A stretch of 64,000 nt of DNA from Azophilus sp965220835 (GCA_965220835.1 OZ244842.1:124001-188000); one strand, 5' to 3'; shown: positions 19,525 to 28,043, counted from the stretch's first letter. Made by a program: numbers and translations. The notes: generated by a model not told the origin, from the sequence alone.

Positions 19525-20757
19525 ATGACTCATAACGCACTGGCTTCGCTGGCAACGCCCGCTGACGAGGTGGAAGGCTACTTCGCGTCGCTTCAACAGG
19601 CGTTGCAGGCGGCCGGGCTCTTCAAACCCACCTTGGTGATCGACAAGTCGCGTCTGCTTGCCAATGTTGACGCAGTGCTCGCGCATCTGCCGGAATCCCT
19701 GAACTACCGAATCGTCGTAAAGTCCTTGCCTGCGGTGGGCTTGGTTGAGGCGGTGATGCAACGCTCGGCAAGCCGTCGTCTGATGGTCTTTCACCAGCCG
19801 TTCATGACGGTCTCGGCAAATCGGTGGCCGGATTGCCACATGCTGTTGGGCAAGCCCATGCCAGCGGGCTTGCTGAACGCCTTCTACCGAAGCCTGCCCG
19901 GCCGGCGTTTCGATGCCGCAACGCAGCTGGAATGGCTGATCGACTCCATGGATCGGTTGCTGCAATACGAGCAGTTTGCGCGTTCCCACGGGGTGGTCGC
20001 GCAGGTTAACCTGGAAATCGACGTGGGCCTGCACCGGGGAGGGTTCAAGTCCCCGGACGACGCAATCCCGGCATTGCGCCACCTTCGTACCTCACAGCAT
20101 CTTCGGTTTTCCGGCTTCATGGGCTATGACGTGCACATCTCGATGTTTCGGGACCATGTTGGACCGCCGGAGCGCGCGTTGCCGGAAACCGCACGGCGCT
20201 ACGGGGACTTTCTGACCGCCGCAAGGGCGGTGTATGGCGAGGATTTTTCGCCCAAGGGATTGACCCTTAACACCGGCGGCAGCACCACGTACCGGCTCTA
20301 CAGCACCGAAGGAGTGACTCCGGCCAATGACATCGCCTTGGGATCCGGGCTGCTGAAACCCACGTTCTGCGACCGGTCGTTGCCCATGCACGCCCCTGCC
20401 GTCTTTATCGCCACGCCGGTTCTCAAGCAGCTTAAGGGCGTGTCGGTGCCGGGCTTGGAAGAGGATCCCACCGGCGGTGCCGGAGACGAAGTTGCGCGCG
20501 ACGTCACTTACTTCACGTACGGAGGGCGCTGGCTGGCTGATCCGGTGTGGCCGCCCAACCTCTCCACGCACCCGGTTTACGGCCGCTCCAGCAACCAGGA
20601 CATGTTCACCAGCCCGGCATCAACAGCGCTGGACGTTGACGACTTTGTGTTCTTCCGCCCGCGCCAAACCGAAGCCGTGCTGCTTCAATTCGGCGACATC
20701 GCCGTATTCGAAGGCGGATGCATCATCGACAGTTGGCAGACCTTCCACTCCGCCTGA
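19525..20757 (+). CDS. D-threonine-aldolase-like PLP enzyme (fold type III)
   Basis: 410 residues from the ATG at 19525. The pattern is that of alanine-racemase/D-threonine-aldolase barrels: TLVIDKSRLLANVDAVL, then NYRIVVKSLPAVGLVEAVM with the likely PLP lysine, VNLEIDVGLHRGGF, and LTLNTGGSTTYRLYS for phosphate binding. The C-terminal domain ends with QFGDIAVFEGGCIIDSW. D-threonine aldolase cleaves D-beta-hydroxy amino acids to glycine and an aldehyde; the exact substrate is not readable here. The segment SGFMGYDVHISMF and the long C-terminal part distinguish it from alanine racemase. Confidence 0.75.
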   Translation: MTHNALASLATPADEVEGYFASLQQALQAAGLFKPTLVIDKSRLLANVDAVLAHLPESLNYRIVVKSLPAVGLVEAVMQRSASRRLMVFHQPFMTVSANRWPDCHMLLGKPMPAGLLNAFYRSLPGRRFDAATQLEWLIDSMDRLLQYEQFARSHGVVAQVNLEIDVGLHRGGFKSPDDAIPALRHLRTSQHLRFSGFMGYDVHISMFRDHVGPPERALPETARRYGDFLTAARAVYGEDFSPKGLTLNTGGSTTYRLYSTEGVTPANDIALGSGLLKPTFCDRSLPMHAPAVFIATPVLKQLKGVSVPGLEEDPTGGAGDEVARDVTYFTYGGRWLADPVWPPNLSTHPVYGRSSNQDMFTSPASTALDVDDFVFFRPRQTEAVLLQFGDIAVFEGGCIIDSWQTFHSA

Positions 20758-20789
20758 CTAGCCCGCTCGGCCTTCACCGATCGGGAACT

Positions 20790-20921
20790 TCACCGCATAC
20801 CGGTTCCTGTACGTCCCATGCCGAACCCATAACTTAGGCGCCGCGCCACCCCGGTCTTGGTTTCGAACCCGCTCTTGAAGCCTTCGAGGTCGGCGATGAG
20901 AAGAATGATGTGGTCGAGCAT
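20790..20921 (-). pseudogene. N-terminal fragment of a VOC-fold gene
   Basis: A 43-residue frame starting MLDHIILLIADLEGFKSGF reads like the first strand and helix of a vicinal-oxygen-chelate protein, then stops after GRTGTGMR. No continuation was seen in another frame. It is likely a remnant. It lies directly upstream of the stop of the hydrolase-cyclophilin gene's neighbourhood and has no obvious partner. Confidence 0.4.
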
Positions 20922-20958
20922 GTCAGTGACTCCTGTTTCGGCACTTCCGCAGACTAGG

Positions 20959-23127
20959 TCATTCCTCTGGCTCCATCGTTGCTGCCCGATAGGCCCGGCG
21001 AATCGTCACCGGCTCTTCCAGAATCTGGCCTTGGAGCATGGCGATGGCAGTGGGGGCTTCGCTCGGCAATCGCTGAATGCGTTCCAGCACCCTTAGGCCC
21101 CGCAGCACGCGGCCAAAGGTGGCATAGCCCTGCCCGTCGCGGCCGCCAGCACTGTGGCCGGTGTCCAGCACGGGGTTGTCCTGGAGATTGAAGAAGAACT
21201 CTGAATTCGCGGTACCTGGCTCTAGGCGGCCTAAAGCGATGGTGCCGCGTTCGTTCCGGATCTCGGTGCGGTCGGTGGTTTCATGGGGAACGGGCGGGAA
21301 GGGTGTATCGGCTGAAGCGTACGCCTCAATGCTGTCGCTCAACGCCTGCGCCAGCAAGCCGCCCTGCACCACTTCGATCTCGCTATCCGCAGACCGTTGG
21401 GTCACCCGATAGAGGCTGGCACCGTCGTAGTGGCCGCCGTCCACGTGGACTAGGAACTGGGCGGCGGACAGTGGTGCGCGTTCCGGGTACAGGGCGATTT
21501 CGATTTCACCCATTGAGGTCTCCAGCACCACCTGCACCGTCCGATCCATGGGGTTGGCCGCCAGCCACCACTCGCGCAGGTCGTCCACTCGGTCAGGCCG
21601 CACTTGGCTGGCGTAGCGGGCGTACTCGTGCTCGGGAAAGCCGTTGTCGAGGCCGCGCAGGTGCCGGTCGAAGAAGCTGCGCACGAAATCGTTCTGGGCG
21701 CCGATGATGGTGTCTGCATCGATGCTGCCGAACAGCGGCCCGCGCCAGGGTGTGCGCATGAACAGCGCGAAATCGGACACGCCCAGGTGGGTGACGTCCT
21801 CCACGACCAGCCGATGCACGTCGGACCTCAGCCCTGCCGTCTCGTGCCGCTCGTAGGAAAAGTCGTTGAATCCGTGTCCGGTGGCATCGGCCTCATCCGA
21901 AACCAAGGCCGCCAGCATGTCCACATCCGAATAGAACATGAGGAACGGCACCGGGATGTTGCGGTTGAAGGGCCCAAAGTCGTAGTCGCCGCCATCCAGA
22001 TTGACCGCCGCCCCGCAACGGGTGTCGACCATGCAGACGCCACCCGTGGTGGAGCCGCCGAAGGACATGCCGATCTGCCCAATCGAGGAGAGATCGCCTG
22101 CGGCAACGATGCCTGCAACTGCCTCGGGCACGTCCCCGGCTTCAAGCCGGTCATGGACGAAGATGCGGTCCGCCCGCCACACGTCGGCGCTCACCGAAGC
22201 GATGCGCTGCCCCTCGGCCACCGATGCCTCGTAGCTTGCCTGGGTGCCCCGGCGCCGCTCGTCAAAGGTTGCGCCGGCAAAGCTCATGATCTGCTCCTCC
22301 GACATCTCCGCTGCCAAGTTCTGCATCTCCTGAATCAGTGCGGGGTCCATCGCTGCGACCTCGCCGTTCGGAAACACCACGGGTGAGGAGTCGTAGGTGT
22401 GTTGCATGGCATAGACGATGTAGCCGTGGCTGGCCAGTTCTTCCATCAGCGCGGTGTTCTGGCCCAGGAAGGACGTGTAGCCGTGGCTGTAGACGACCAC
22501 CGGCTGGGTGGCCGCGCCTTCCATGAGCGGCGCATTCGCAAAGGAATTGGTGGTGCTGTGCTTGAGGTACTGGAAGAAGAAGGGCATGCCGAGCGCGCTG
22601 CCGAGCCCGCGGGCGGTGGCATCGGCTTCCCGGTCGTCGAAGTAGGGGCGTGGGCTCAGCCCAGCGACGTCGCCCGCCGGGTACCAGACGCGCACCAGCA
22701 GGCGTCTCGGTTCATCGTCTGTGGCGGCCAGCACCCCAAGGCGGCTGTGGTCGGTCAGTTCGAAGTCCCGCACTCCCACCGCATGCTCGCCAGTTGGGGC
22801 CGGCAGCTTGGTGACCACGAAGATGTACAGCAACCCGAACGCGACGACCCCCAGCAGGCTGAGCAGTGACCCGCTGGCATAGGGCACGCGCAGCGGCTTG
22901 CCGTTGCCGCGTTGCTTGCTGGCCAGTGCCGAAGCCAGCAGCAGCAAAGCCACTGTCACGCCCCCGGCGGCCTGCCAGCGATGGTCCGTCAGCGCCACTA
23001 GGCCGGCCACCAGCGCCACGAGCGCTGCCGCGACAACGAGCCGCCGGCGCGCGCCAAGGTTGGTCATCCACCAGCAAGCGATGCCGGTGCCAAAAGCGGC
23101 ACAGAGTATCCAGTCGATCAATAGCAT
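20959..23127 (-). CDS. Membrane-anchored alpha/beta-hydrolase fused to cyclophilin
   Basis: 722 residues from the ATG at 23127, preceded by GGAG about 10 bases upstream. Four hydrophobic segments occupy roughly residues 1-135. A PAF-acetylhydrolase-like alpha/beta hydrolase follows: PVVVYSHGYTSFLGQNTALM gives the oxyanion region, IGMSFGGSTTGG the nucleophile, and DVTHLGVSDFAL the His. From about residue 540 there is a peptidyl-prolyl isomerase of the cyclophilin type: LETSMGEIEIALYPERAP, RNERGTIALGR, SEFFFNLQDNP and GYATFGRVLRG. The hydrolase and isomerase are normally separate proteins, and no stop codon lies between them here. The substrate is unknown. Confidence 0.82.
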   Translation of the reverse strand: MLLIDWILCAAFGTGIACWWMTNLGARRRLVVAAALVALVAGLVALTDHRWQAAGGVTVALLLLASALASKQRGNGKPLRVPYASGSLLSLLGVVAFGLLYIFVVTKLPAPTGEHAVGVRDFELTDHSRLGVLAATDDEPRRLLVRVWYPAGDVAGLSPRPYFDDREADATARGLGSALGMPFFFQYLKHSTTNSFANAPLMEGAATQPVVVYSHGYTSFLGQNTALMEELASHGYIVYAMQHTYDSSPVVFPNGEVAAMDPALIQEMQNLAAEMSEEQIMSFAGATFDERRRGTQASYEASVAEGQRIASVSADVWRADRIFVHDRLEAGDVPEAVAGIVAAGDLSSIGQIGMSFGGSTTGGVCMVDTRCGAAVNLDGGDYDFGPFNRNIPVPFLMFYSDVDMLAALVSDEADATGHGFNDFSYERHETAGLRSDVHRLVVEDVTHLGVSDFALFMRTPWRGPLFGSIDADTIIGAQNDFVRSFFDRHLRGLDNGFPEHEYARYASQVRPDRVDDLREWWLAANPMDRTVQVVLETSMGEIEIALYPERAPLSAAQFLVHVDGGHYDGASLYRVTQRSADSEIEVVQGGLLAQALSDSIEAYASADTPFPPVPHETTDRTEIRNERGTIALGRLEPGTANSEFFFNLQDNPVLDTGHSAGGRDGQGYATFGRVLRGLRVLERIQRLPSEAPTAIAMLQGQILEEPVTIRRAYRAATMEPEE

Positions 23128-23283
23128 GGTTTCTTTGCTCCGGCGAGAAATCAGGTCATCGCGATTCGTTTGGACAAAGCGGCGCGGGCTTCGACGTAGA
23201 CGCATTCGCCCACTGCCGACTGCAGCCTTGGGGTGAGCAGGCCGGCCGAGCGTCCTGCGGGCAAAACCCCCGTTCGCACCACG

Positions 23284-23919
23284 TCAGCTGCCCGGCTCGC
23301 CCGCGTAGAAGGCGGCGGTTCGTCTGGCCGCCGCACGTGCGGCGTCGCGTTCCGCGCCCGCGGCGATGGCGGCTTCTCCCCAAGCTGCGCTGCTGGCTCG
23401 CACGAAGGCCTTGCCCTCTTCCGTGTCCGTAAAGGTGGCATCTTCCGGCAGGACTGCATTGGGGTCCGACAGGTAAATGGCCAGCCCCACCAGGCCCATT
23501 TCCCAGCCGACGCCGGTGGCACCTGGCCCAAAACGGTCCCAGTGATCTGACGGACGCGAGGTGTGGGTTAGCGTTAACTGAGCGGAACTCTTTCCCTCGG
23601 CAGCCACTGCCACGTCCACCCAGCTCACGTCCTCCCCCATCTCCCACGTAAGCGAGAAGCGCGACAGCGCTGCGCAGGCCGTGATGGTGCCGCCCGCATT
23701 GCGTTCGAGCTGATAGCGGCCACCCAATTCAAGTTTGCCGCTGACCGGCAGGAACCACTGGCCGATGCGCTCGCCGTTGCTCACCGCATCCCACAGCGCC
23801 GCCACGGCAGCCCGATAACTGCGGGAAATCACCATAGCGCTTGCGGGTTCCCCCGTGCGGACGGTGGGCTTTACTGAGCGGCGTGTGGCTGCGAGGTGCT
23901 TTTCCAGACTAAAAGACAT
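23284..23919 (-). CDS. SRPBCC/AHSA1-family protein
   Basis: 211 residues from the ATG at 23919, which has GAGAG 7 bases upstream; an ATG at 23943 is also in frame. The pattern is the START-like SRPBCC fold of activator of Hsp90 homologues: SRSYRAAVAALWDAVSNGERIGQWFLP, ELGGRYQLERNAGGTI and AQLTLTHTSRPSDHWDRFGPGATGVGWE (here quoted in parts). Such proteins bind small hydrophobic ligands. It is 156 bp from the hydrolase-cyclophilin gene on the same strand. Confidence 0.78.
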   Translation of the reverse strand: MSFSLEKHLAATRRSVKPTVRTGEPASAMVISRSYRAAVAALWDAVSNGERIGQWFLPVSGKLELGGRYQLERNAGGTITACAALSRFSLTWEMGEDVSWVDVAVAAEGKSSAQLTLTHTSRPSDHWDRFGPGATGVGWEMGLVGLAIYLSDPNAVLPEDATFTDTEEGKAFVRASSAAWGEAAIAAGAERDAARAAARRTAAFYAGEPGS

Positions 23920-24118
23920 CCTCAACTCTCCCATTGTTTGCAACGCACGCCGTTACGGGGCGCACCCGAGCGAAAGCGTACCTCTATTCCCACGACATTG
24001 CCGTAGCCTGATTGAAGCAGGCTCTATCACGGACAAAGCCCATCTGCACGGACAGCTACTGACCCAACTCGTAACCACTCGCAAGGCGTACCTCCAGCCT
24101 TGATTTCACAGAGCGAAG

Positions 24119-24628
24119 TTAGCCGCGGAGGTGTCCGTAGGTCAGGAGAGCGACTAGGAACGTGTCTGCCTGGAGGGTCTTGTTGATGGTGCCCCAGTCA
24201 ATGAAGGCTTGCTGGGCTTCGACTTGGTAGCCGAGGACTTCTGAGCGAGTGAAGGTCCGGGCGACGTCGTAGTCGGCCAAATGGCGAACTTCCTGCAGGT
24301 GGACGAAGGTTTGCGCGACGTCGCGCAGTTCGGGTTGAATTGGGTATGGGTCGATGGCTGGTTTGAGACGATCCTTGAGGGTGCCGCCAGCGAATTGAAC
24401 GGCGACCTCCTTCATGTGGCTGTGGATGAAGGCCCGGCGCAAGACGTGGCGAAGGGCTTGGCGTTCGTCTCCGGGGACGAGGCGCTTGGCGCCGCTGTCG
24501 ACAAGGAGGTGGAAGAGCGCGTAGTAAGATGCGGATACGCTGCGGCGGAGACTGGCTTGTTTCGGCCTTTTGCGTTCGCGCGTGGCGAGGTGGCGCGCCT
24601 GCGCCAGCAGATCACGCTGCAGGCTCAC
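24119..24628 (-). CDS. HEPN-domain protein, downstream partner of a two-gene unit
   Basis: 169 residues from a GTG at 24628 that overlaps the upstream stop as GTGA. The N-terminal helices (LLAQARHLATRERKR, then LRRSVSASYYALFHLLV) and the later EVRHLADYDVARTFTR segment fit an all-helical HEPN domain, with RHLADYD as the probable polar motif. HEPN proteins are often RNases or toxins in two-gene modules. A longer ATG frame to 24778 exists but runs antiparallel through the partner gene and looks unlike protein. Confidence 0.62.
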   Translation of the reverse strand: MSLQRDLLAQARHLATRERKRPKQASLRRSVSASYYALFHLLVDSGAKRLVPGDERQALRHVLRRAFIHSHMKEVAVQFAGGTLKDRLKPAIDPYPIQPELRDVAQTFVHLQEVRHLADYDVARTFTRSEVLGYQVEAQQAFIDWGTINKTLQADTFLVALLTYGHLRG

Positions 24629-24894
24629 TTGGTGGCGTCTTGCTCGCTGAGGCTTTGTACGGAGATGTAGGGCCAGAGTTCGGGGGCGGCCTTTTGCGCA
24701 GCGGAGCGAGCCTCCTTGGTCAGCGCAAGGTAGGTCTGGGGGTTGAAGGTGTCTTCGTCGATGATGGCGCAGATCCAAACTGCAGGGTCATTCGTCGAGT
24801 CTAGGCCCTCATTGATTCGCCAGTCGTGGATGTGCGCGGGAAGGTCGGAAAGGCCTTCGAGGGCGGAGCGAATTGCAACGGTAGCTTCGGACAT
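24625..24894 (-). CDS. Small partner of the HEPN protein
   Basis: 89 residues from the ATG at 24894 (MSEATVAIRSALEGLSDLP). It is a compact protein with DPAVWICAIIDEDTFNPQTY and ends QDATK. It lacks the GSxxxG and DxD motifs of a MNT nucleotidyltransferase, which is the usual HEPN partner. The 4-bp GTGA overlap implies translational coupling to the HEPN gene. The frame continues upstream to 25140 without a clear homologous start, so a longer protein is possible. Family not recognised. Confidence 0.5.
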   Translation of the reverse strand: MSEATVAIRSALEGLSDLPAHIHDWRINEGLDSTNDPAVWICAIIDEDTFNPQTYLALTKEARSAAQKAAPELWPYISVQSLSEQDATK

Positions 24895-25214
24895 ATGGCG
24901 GAAGTTTATCGTGCCAGCAAGGGAAAGCAATTGAGTGTAGCGGTTGAGGGCATCCCGAAAATGGCGGCCGAACAACCGACCATTCAAGCCCGCGACCTTT
25001 TGGGCCTTCAACATCGCCCTGGGGCGTGATTGCGCGCATCGACGCCACAGTGTGGGCATGGCTGGCAGCGCCGAAAGTTGGCGTTCCCACCGGAATTGCA
25101 GTAACGTCGATTCCTCTTGATCGCGGAGCAAGGTTGTCACATGAGTCTACGCCTTTATGGCCTGTTGCGCCGGCGCTCGTTTCCTTGTTGGTCTGAGGCA
25201 TAGCTGCGTTGGCC
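24895..25214. other. 320-bp region between divergent genes, possible longer 5' end
   Basis: This lies between the HEPN-partner start (minus) and the thioredoxin-fusion start (plus). The minus-strand frame stays open to 25140 and its last ~40 codons before 24894 (KAQKVAGLNGRLFGRHF) look moderately protein-like, so the partner gene might start earlier. No repeat or clear promoter was recognised. Confidence 0.35.
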
Positions 25215-26795
25215 ATGTCCGCATTGCCCGAATTTCTGCTGGAGGACGACGGGGGCGGGGAGCACAGCTTTCCCGGCGCGCGCCCCGCTTTGGTTTGCTT
25301 CGTCAAGGAGGACTGCCCCACCTGCAACGACGTCATGCCGGTCATCGAGGCGCTGTACCTTGAGTTGGGCAGCGCCGCGGATTTCTTCGTGGTCGGCCAG
25401 ACGGCGAAAGGCAATCGCGTGCTGAAGGAGCGCTATGGGCTCACCGTGCCGCTGCTCGATGATGAGTCCCTCAAGGTGTCCTTCGCCTACGACGTGGAGA
25501 TCGTGCCCACCTTGCACTTGACGGATGCAAACGGGCAGGCATCCGCCAAGCTGGTGGGCTTTGCCCGCGACGAGTGGCAGGAAACCGCCGAGGGCTTCGC
25601 CGAGGCGTTGAACCTCGCGCCTTTGAGCCTGGATTGGGCACGCTTCCCGGAGTGGCGGCCCGGCTGCGGCTCCCGCTCCGCCGACCCGCTGATTGCCGAC
25701 CGGCTGCGGGCGGAATCCGAGAACAGCCCCCTGCGCGCCCGCCGCATCGAGGTGGGGGCGGGCGACGACGAGGTGGAGCTGATGTTCGACCTCGGCTTCA
25801 GCGACGGCCTGCCCCTGGTGCCGCCCACGCCGGAGCGCGTGCTGCGCATGCTGGCGGGCACCCGGCGCGATGCCCAGGAGGTGGTGGCCACGGTGCCGCC
25901 CAACATGGGCGAGGCGACGGTGGAGAAAGTGGCCATCAACGCAGTCATGGCCGGCTGCCGGCCGGAGTACCTGCCCGTGGTCATCGCTTGCGTGGAGGCG
26001 GTCTGCACGGATGAATTCAACATTCACGGCGTCATGGCCACCACCATGGGGGCCAGCCCGGTGGTCGTGGTCAACGGGCCGGTGCGCGAGCGCCTGGGCA
26101 TGAACATGAAGCTTGGAGCGCTCGGCCAAGGCAGCCGCGCCAATGCCACCATCGGCCGGGCGTTGCGCCTGGCCATCCGCAACATCGGCGGCGCCAAGCC
26201 CGGCGGCACGGAACGCTCCACCTTGGGCAACCCGATGAAGTTCACCATGTGCTTCCCGGAGTGGGAGGAGCGCAATCCCTGGACGCCGCTGCATGTGGAG
26301 CGGGGCTTTGCCGCGGAGGACTCGGTGGTCACGGCCTTTGCCATGAGCAGCGGCCCCACCCTGATGGTGGACCAGGATGCCCGCAACGGCGATCATCTGG
26401 CGGGCAGCTTCGGGCTATGTTTGGACAGCATCTTTCACCCCCGCGCCCACTTCGCCACTGAGACCCTGCTGGTCATCGCCCCGGAGCACGTGGACACCTT
26501 TGCCCGGGACGGCTATGGCAAGGCGGAGATTCGGGCCCGCATTCAGGAGGTGACGGCACGGCCCATTGAGCAATTGGCGGCGGACGAGGTCTCCGCGGTG
26601 GGCTTCAAGCCGGCCGCGTTGGAAGCCATGGATGAGCAGGCGCGGGCCCGCAAGCTGCCCAAATTCCGCCGCGATGAAGACATTCACATCGTCGTGGCAG
26701 GCGCGGAGGCCGGCAAGTTCTCCGGCGCCTTCCACGGCTGGGTGACCGGCGAGATCGGTTCCATGCCGGTCTCGAAGGTCATTGAGGAAGCCTGA
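25215..26795 (+). CDS. Thioredoxin-like domain fused to UGSC-operon partner domain
   Basis: 526 residues from the ATG at 25215. Residues ~1-125 are a thioredoxin-like domain with the redox motif CPTC (Cys34, Cys37) and a cis-Pro segment EIVPTLHL. The remaining ~350 residues form a conserved domain (SDGLPLVPPTPERVLRML, VATVPPNMGEATVEKVAINA, FNIHGVMATTMGASPVVVVN, RANATIGRALRLAIRN) that I associate with neighbours of UGSC-family selenoproteins; its function is unknown to me. The selenoprotein gene follows after a 217-bp repeat-filled gap. The shared context suggests a redox or reductive reaction on an unknown substrate, which is an inference. Confidence 0.72.
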   Translation: MSALPEFLLEDDGGGEHSFPGARPALVCFVKEDCPTCNDVMPVIEALYLELGSAADFFVVGQTAKGNRVLKERYGLTVPLLDDESLKVSFAYDVEIVPTLHLTDANGQASAKLVGFARDEWQETAEGFAEALNLAPLSLDWARFPEWRPGCGSRSADPLIADRLRAESENSPLRARRIEVGAGDDEVELMFDLGFSDGLPLVPPTPERVLRMLAGTRRDAQEVVATVPPNMGEATVEKVAINAVMAGCRPEYLPVVIACVEAVCTDEFNIHGVMATTMGASPVVVVNGPVRERLGMNMKLGALGQGSRANATIGRALRLAIRNIGGAKPGGTERSTLGNPMKFTMCFPEWEERNPWTPLHVERGFAAEDSVVTAFAMSSGPTLMVDQDARNGDHLAGSFGLCLDSIFHPRAHFATETLLVIAPEHVDTFARDGYGKAEIRARIQEVTARPIEQLAADEVSAVGFKPAALEAMDEQARARKLPKFRRDEDIHIVVAGAEAGKFSGAFHGWVTGEIGSMPVSKVIEEA

Positions 26796-26809
26796 AAGCT
26801 CTTTTGGCG

Positions 26810-27000
26810 ACAAGACGCTAACGGCAAGACGCTAACGGCGAAACGCTAAGGTAAGACGCTAGGGGCAAGACGCTAGCGGCAAGATGCTGATGGCAAGACG
26901 CTAACCGCAAAAACTTAGCGCCAAAAACTCAACGGCAAGAGCTTTACGGAAAGACCGAAACAGCAAGAACTTAACGGCAACAACGCCAAGCCAACAACAG
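26810..27000. repeat. Degenerate 14-15-bp tandem repeat
   Basis: About thirteen imperfect units of consensus AAGACGCTAACGGC run from 26810 toward 27000, decaying toward the 3' end. They fill the gap between the thioredoxin-fusion gene and the selenoprotein gene. Nothing in it looks coding. Confidence 0.8.
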
Positions 27001-27012
27001 GAGGCAATAGCC

Positions 27013-27528
27013 ATGACAACCATTCTGGATCCCACCGACGAACGGGTGCCGGTGGAGCGGCGGGTGACGCCGCGCCCTGGCCAAATCACCGGCAACGTCG
27101 CCTTTCTGGACATCTCCAAGCCCAAGGGCAGCGTGCTGCTCGACCGGCTGGAGGCGCTGCTCAAGGCCGAGGCGCCCGGCATCCAGGTCAACCGCTATGC
27201 GAAACCGACCTTCGCTAAGCCGGCGCCGGCGGACCTGCGCGCCCAAATCGCCCGCGACAACGACTTCGTCGTCGAGGCGCTGGCGGACTGAGGCTCCTGT
27301 ACCACGTGCAGTTTGCATGACACGGTATGGTTCGAGATTCAGGGCAAGCCCTCGGTGTCCATCGCCTCGACGGAGTTTGTGGATGCCGCCGCCACCCAGG
27401 CTGCGGCGCTGGGCATGAAGGACGCCCGTTGCGTGTTCGTGGCCCATCCCATCCAGGACGCCACCGATGCGGAGATGAACGCCAAGGCGGAATCGGTGAT
27501 TGATCAACTCGTGGAGGCGCTCACATGA
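27013..27528 (+). CDS. UGSC-family selenoprotein (in-frame UGA = selenocysteine 93)
   Basis: 171 residues read through an in-frame TGA at 27289-27291. The residues around it are VEALAD-U-GSCTTCSLHD, the signature after which the UGSC (seleno)protein family is named. After the TGA the same frame continues for 78 codons with good protein character (TVWFEIQGKPSVSIASTEF, CVFVAHPIQD) to a TGA at 27526. A strong GGAGG lies at 27000-27004. A SECIS-like hairpin sits just downstream of the UGA. Sec93, Cys96 and Cys99 would form a redox centre. The stop overlaps the next start as ATGA. Standard annotation would split this into a 92-residue piece and a 71-residue piece. The function of the family is not established. 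Confidence 0.87.
27300..27327 (+). promoter_or_regulatory. Bacterial SECIS-like hairpin
   Basis: Inside the coding sequence, a 6-bp stem CGUGCA/UGCAUG (27305-27310 with 27314-27319, one G-U pair) is capped by loop GUU at 27311-27313. A lower UACC/GGUA stem (27300-27303 with 27324-27327) extends it. The loop G is 20 nt after the UGA, inside the spacing window described for bacterial SECIS elements, which usually expose a G at the start of a short loop. Confidence 0.68.
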
Positions 27529-27929
27529 GCAAGGCATTGCAAATCGTCATCGGCATTCTGGCGGCGCTGACCATCCTCACGGCACTATTGATGGTGTTCG
27601 ATCCGCAGATCACTGAGGACAGCATGGGCATTGAGGCCACCAACGGCAACCTGTTGGGGTTGAGTTCGTTGCGCGGCGATGTCGGCGGCCTGTTCCTGGG
27701 CGCGGGCCTGATGCTGGCCTTGGGGCTTTGGCAGCGCAATTCCACGTGGTTTCTGGCGGTGGCGCTGCTGATGGGCACCATCGCGTTTGGCCGCGTGGTG
27801 GGGCTTGTAGCGGATGGCGTCACGGGCACGGCGGTCACCAATTTCGTCATCGAGATTGTCATGATTGGCCTGATGTGGCTGGCCCACCGCCAATTGAGCC
27901 AAGGGGCGGCTACAGACAGCGCGCCCTGA
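27525..27929 (+). CDS. Small membrane protein (DUF4345-like)
   Basis: 134 residues with four predicted membrane helices: IVIGILAALTILTALLMVF, GGLFLGAGLMLALGLW, FLAVALLMGTIAFGRVVGLV and FVIEIVMIGLMWLA. The pattern resembles DUF4345. Its start overlaps the selenoprotein stop by 4 bp, so it is translated from the same mRNA. It could anchor or serve the selenoprotein, but that is only inferred from linkage. Confidence 0.75.
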   Translation: MSKALQIVIGILAALTILTALLMVFDPQITEDSMGIEATNGNLLGLSSLRGDVGGLFLGAGLMLALGLWQRNSTWFLAVALLMGTIAFGRVVGLVADGVTGTAVTNFVIEIVMIGLMWLAHRQLSQGAATDSAP

Positions 27930-28020
27930 CCGGCGCGTTTGAGGTTCGCTGCGCGGAACTCCGCTTTCGCTTTGAATCAGAGTTGCTCCATCTACGGTTG
28001 TTCCGTTTAAGGAACTTGCG

Positions 28021-28043
28021 ATGGCGGACTTCACGGGATTCGG
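28021..28043 (+). repeat. Duplicated 5' end of the downstream gene
   Basis: The 23 bases here match the first 23 bases of the gene at 28101 at 19 positions and would encode MADFTGFG, against MPDFAGFG. The frame then departs. It appears to be a partial 80-bp-offset duplication of the gene start in an otherwise empty 171-bp gap. Confidence 0.6.

Noticed and set aside
19246..20082. 278-residue minus-strand ORF opposite the aldolase-like gene
   Set aside because: Antisense to a clear PLP-enzyme gene; no domain pattern.
27013..27291. Treating the TGA at 27289 as a true stop and calling two short genes or a pseudogene
   Set aside because: The flanking residues match the UGSC Sec motif, the frame continues with normal protein composition, and the downstream gene overlaps the distal stop in the way operon genes do.
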